Assembly: GCA_013398175.1 (NCBI GenBank)
Contig: VZRZ01007311.1
Coordinates: forward strand, 711,246-775,245
Direction: 5' to 3'
Length of the DNA stretch: 64,000 nt
Source of the DNA: Climacteris rufus
Taxonomy: Eukaryota; Chordata; Aves; Passeriformes; Climacteridae
The position numbers and the translations under genes are program-made. Under the pieces are notes generated by a model, which was given only the letters and a program-made list of their open reading frames with translations, was not told where the DNA came from and searched no databases. Below are positions 62,743 through 64,000 of this stretch, one piece after another (position 1 is the first letter of the stretch; each line of letters opens with the position of its first letter).

Positions 62743-64000
62743 CAATAGCTGCTTAACAAGCCCTTCTCCTGAGGTGTGAAATCTAGCCCACAGGGCTCTT
62801 TTATTCTTTTTATCTCCTGAGCATAGGTGAAAGAAAGGATCCCTGAATAGGACCCATGAAAGAGCTCACTTTTAGAACAAGAAATAGGAACACCTAACAT
62901 TTTTTGCAAATATTAAGATGAAGGCTTTGTGTTTAAGGTGTTTTTCTTTTTATCCTGAAAGCAGTATGAGTAGCTACATCTCGAAAAGTAACAAAGGGAA
63001 GAAAGAAGCAAGTGTTTTTAGACAATACAACCCACAGAGAGGAAAATTAACCTATTACAGAATTTCCTTTCAAACCTTTTGCACACAGCAAGGCCTGCAT
63101 AATAAGCTGGGCTAGGATGTATGTTCACAGTTCAGTCTTCAAAGAGGAGCTTGTTCTCCGGCAAACAGAAGAGAACTGGGCAAATATACAAATTTAACTT
63201 CTAATAAATAAGGACACTGATAAGCCCTCAACTGCTTCTGCATCAATGCTACAGTCTCATGCACATTTGAACTCACCAAATTTCACCAAGTTTCTGCAGT
63301 AGAGCATTAATGAACACTTGAACCAGTAACCATGTGTAGAAAACACAGCATTGACAACAGTTCTTTAAAACACCACTAAATCAACACATTATGACTGAAG
63401 GAATATGCAGCAATTCTGCAGGCTCCCAGACCTTTTATTATGTGGTATCCTTGGAGAGTGTCAGATTAGCATTTTCAGAGTCCAGTTTCTATCTATGCTA
63501 GTGTCCATATGACTTACTGAGGAATGAATTGTGTTGAAGTCCCTACTCTTGATTACAGGACAGAAGAGGACAAAATGCACCCATTTTAATATATAAAGCA
63601 CGATCTCAGGACATTTAGGCAGAGCGTGTCAATACAGATTACAAGGGTTATGTCAAATGCACACATGCTAACTCTGAAAGTGTAACTAACCTGGGCTATC
63701 CTTGTGTATTTGAAAATACATCCCAGCAGACATACGAGTGGAAAGCAGCCATGCCAAAGAGCCAGTGCAGGTGAAGGGCACAAAGTTTGTAAGGATGGAG
63801 TGGAAAACACTGGTAAAAGAAAGGTGCTACGTTTAAAGGAAAGGTTAGAAGCCAATAGGGACAATGAGTTACTACTGACCATCCGGATATCTATATGGAT
63901 TGAAATTCTACCACATTAGTGTGTTAGATCTGGGTTACCAAAAACATGACCACATGATGTTTTTATTTCACACAATGGTAGATAAGGCATTAAGAAAAGA

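Larger units (their letters stand above)
51276..64000 (-). other. CNTNAP5: CNTNAP5 intron 3 (partial, at least 12.7 kb)
   Basis: No coding exon was recognised upstream of exon 4 (toward higher coordinates). The expected preceding exon, carrying the middle of the discoidin domain, should show a tryptophan-rich motif near a DWVT-like stretch; no minus-strand frame shows it. The interval holds an ERVL-type LTR, a CR1 ORF1 fragment, a CR1 3' end and several short tandem duplications, listed separately. The remainder is AT-rich unique-looking sequence in which I see nothing further. Confidence 0.75.

Noticed and set aside
52000..64000. Next upstream CNTNAP5 exon (middle of the discoidin domain)
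   Set aside because: No minus-strand frame shows the expected discoidin motif with suitable splice sites, so the exon is placed outside the window.
1..64000. tRNA, rRNA, microRNA or CRISPR features
   Set aside because: No cloverleaf-type A/B box pairs, rRNA blocks, convincing precursor hairpins or direct-repeat arrays were noticed by eye; a covariance-model scan was not possible.

Overview
The window is vertebrate nuclear DNA, almost certainly from a bird. It contains eight consecutive coding exons of one large neuronal gene on the minus strand, recognised as CNTNAP5 (contactin-associated protein-like 5, CASPR5). The avian assignment rests on several CR1 retrotransposon fragments and three LTRs of the avian ERVL type, set in AT-rich introns. 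No bacterial features (operons, CRISPR arrays, tRNA or rRNA genes) are present.

The exons run from high to low coordinates: 51275-51128, 44146-43943, 41900-41716, 38100-37957, 26555-26291, 23688-23539, 22435-22264 and 4939-4833. By the usual CNTNAP exon layout they should be exons 4 to 11 (numbering inferred). All have AG acceptors and GT donors. Their phases join without a break into one open frame of 1375 nt (about 458 codons). In order they encode the end of the discoidin (F5/8 type C) domain, all of laminin-G domain 1, all of laminin-G domain 2 and the first EGF repeat. The signal peptide and the start of the discoidin domain lie beyond 64 kb. The fibrinogen-like region, laminin-G 3 and 4, second EGF, transmembrane segment and cytoplasmic tail lie below position 1.

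Everything else is intron (1.1 to 17.3 kb for the complete introns). The introns hold CR1 pieces (15.09, 16.1, 19.57-20.58, 27.86/28.43, 40.92, 60.48 and 61.95-62.51 kb), three ERVL-type LTRs (27.89-28.42 +, 31.97-32.42 -, 52.87-53.44 +), simple repeats, low-complexity A/C tracts and a few short tandem duplications. The 27.9 kb LTR is nested inside a CR1 copy and keeps a perfect cAMP-response-element palindrome, a TATA box and a polyadenylation signal. A decayed piece of CR1 ORF1 (esterase-like) lies near 60.5 kb.

I found no undescribed gene system. The points most worth a second look are the intact LTR promoter antisense to CNTNAP5, a sense-strand polyadenylation signal in another LTR, two non-consensus splice donors, a long polypyrimidine tract just upstream of exon 10, and TAATTA-dense intronic segments that could be conserved enhancers. 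Domain and repeat identities come from recognising family sequences, not from a search.
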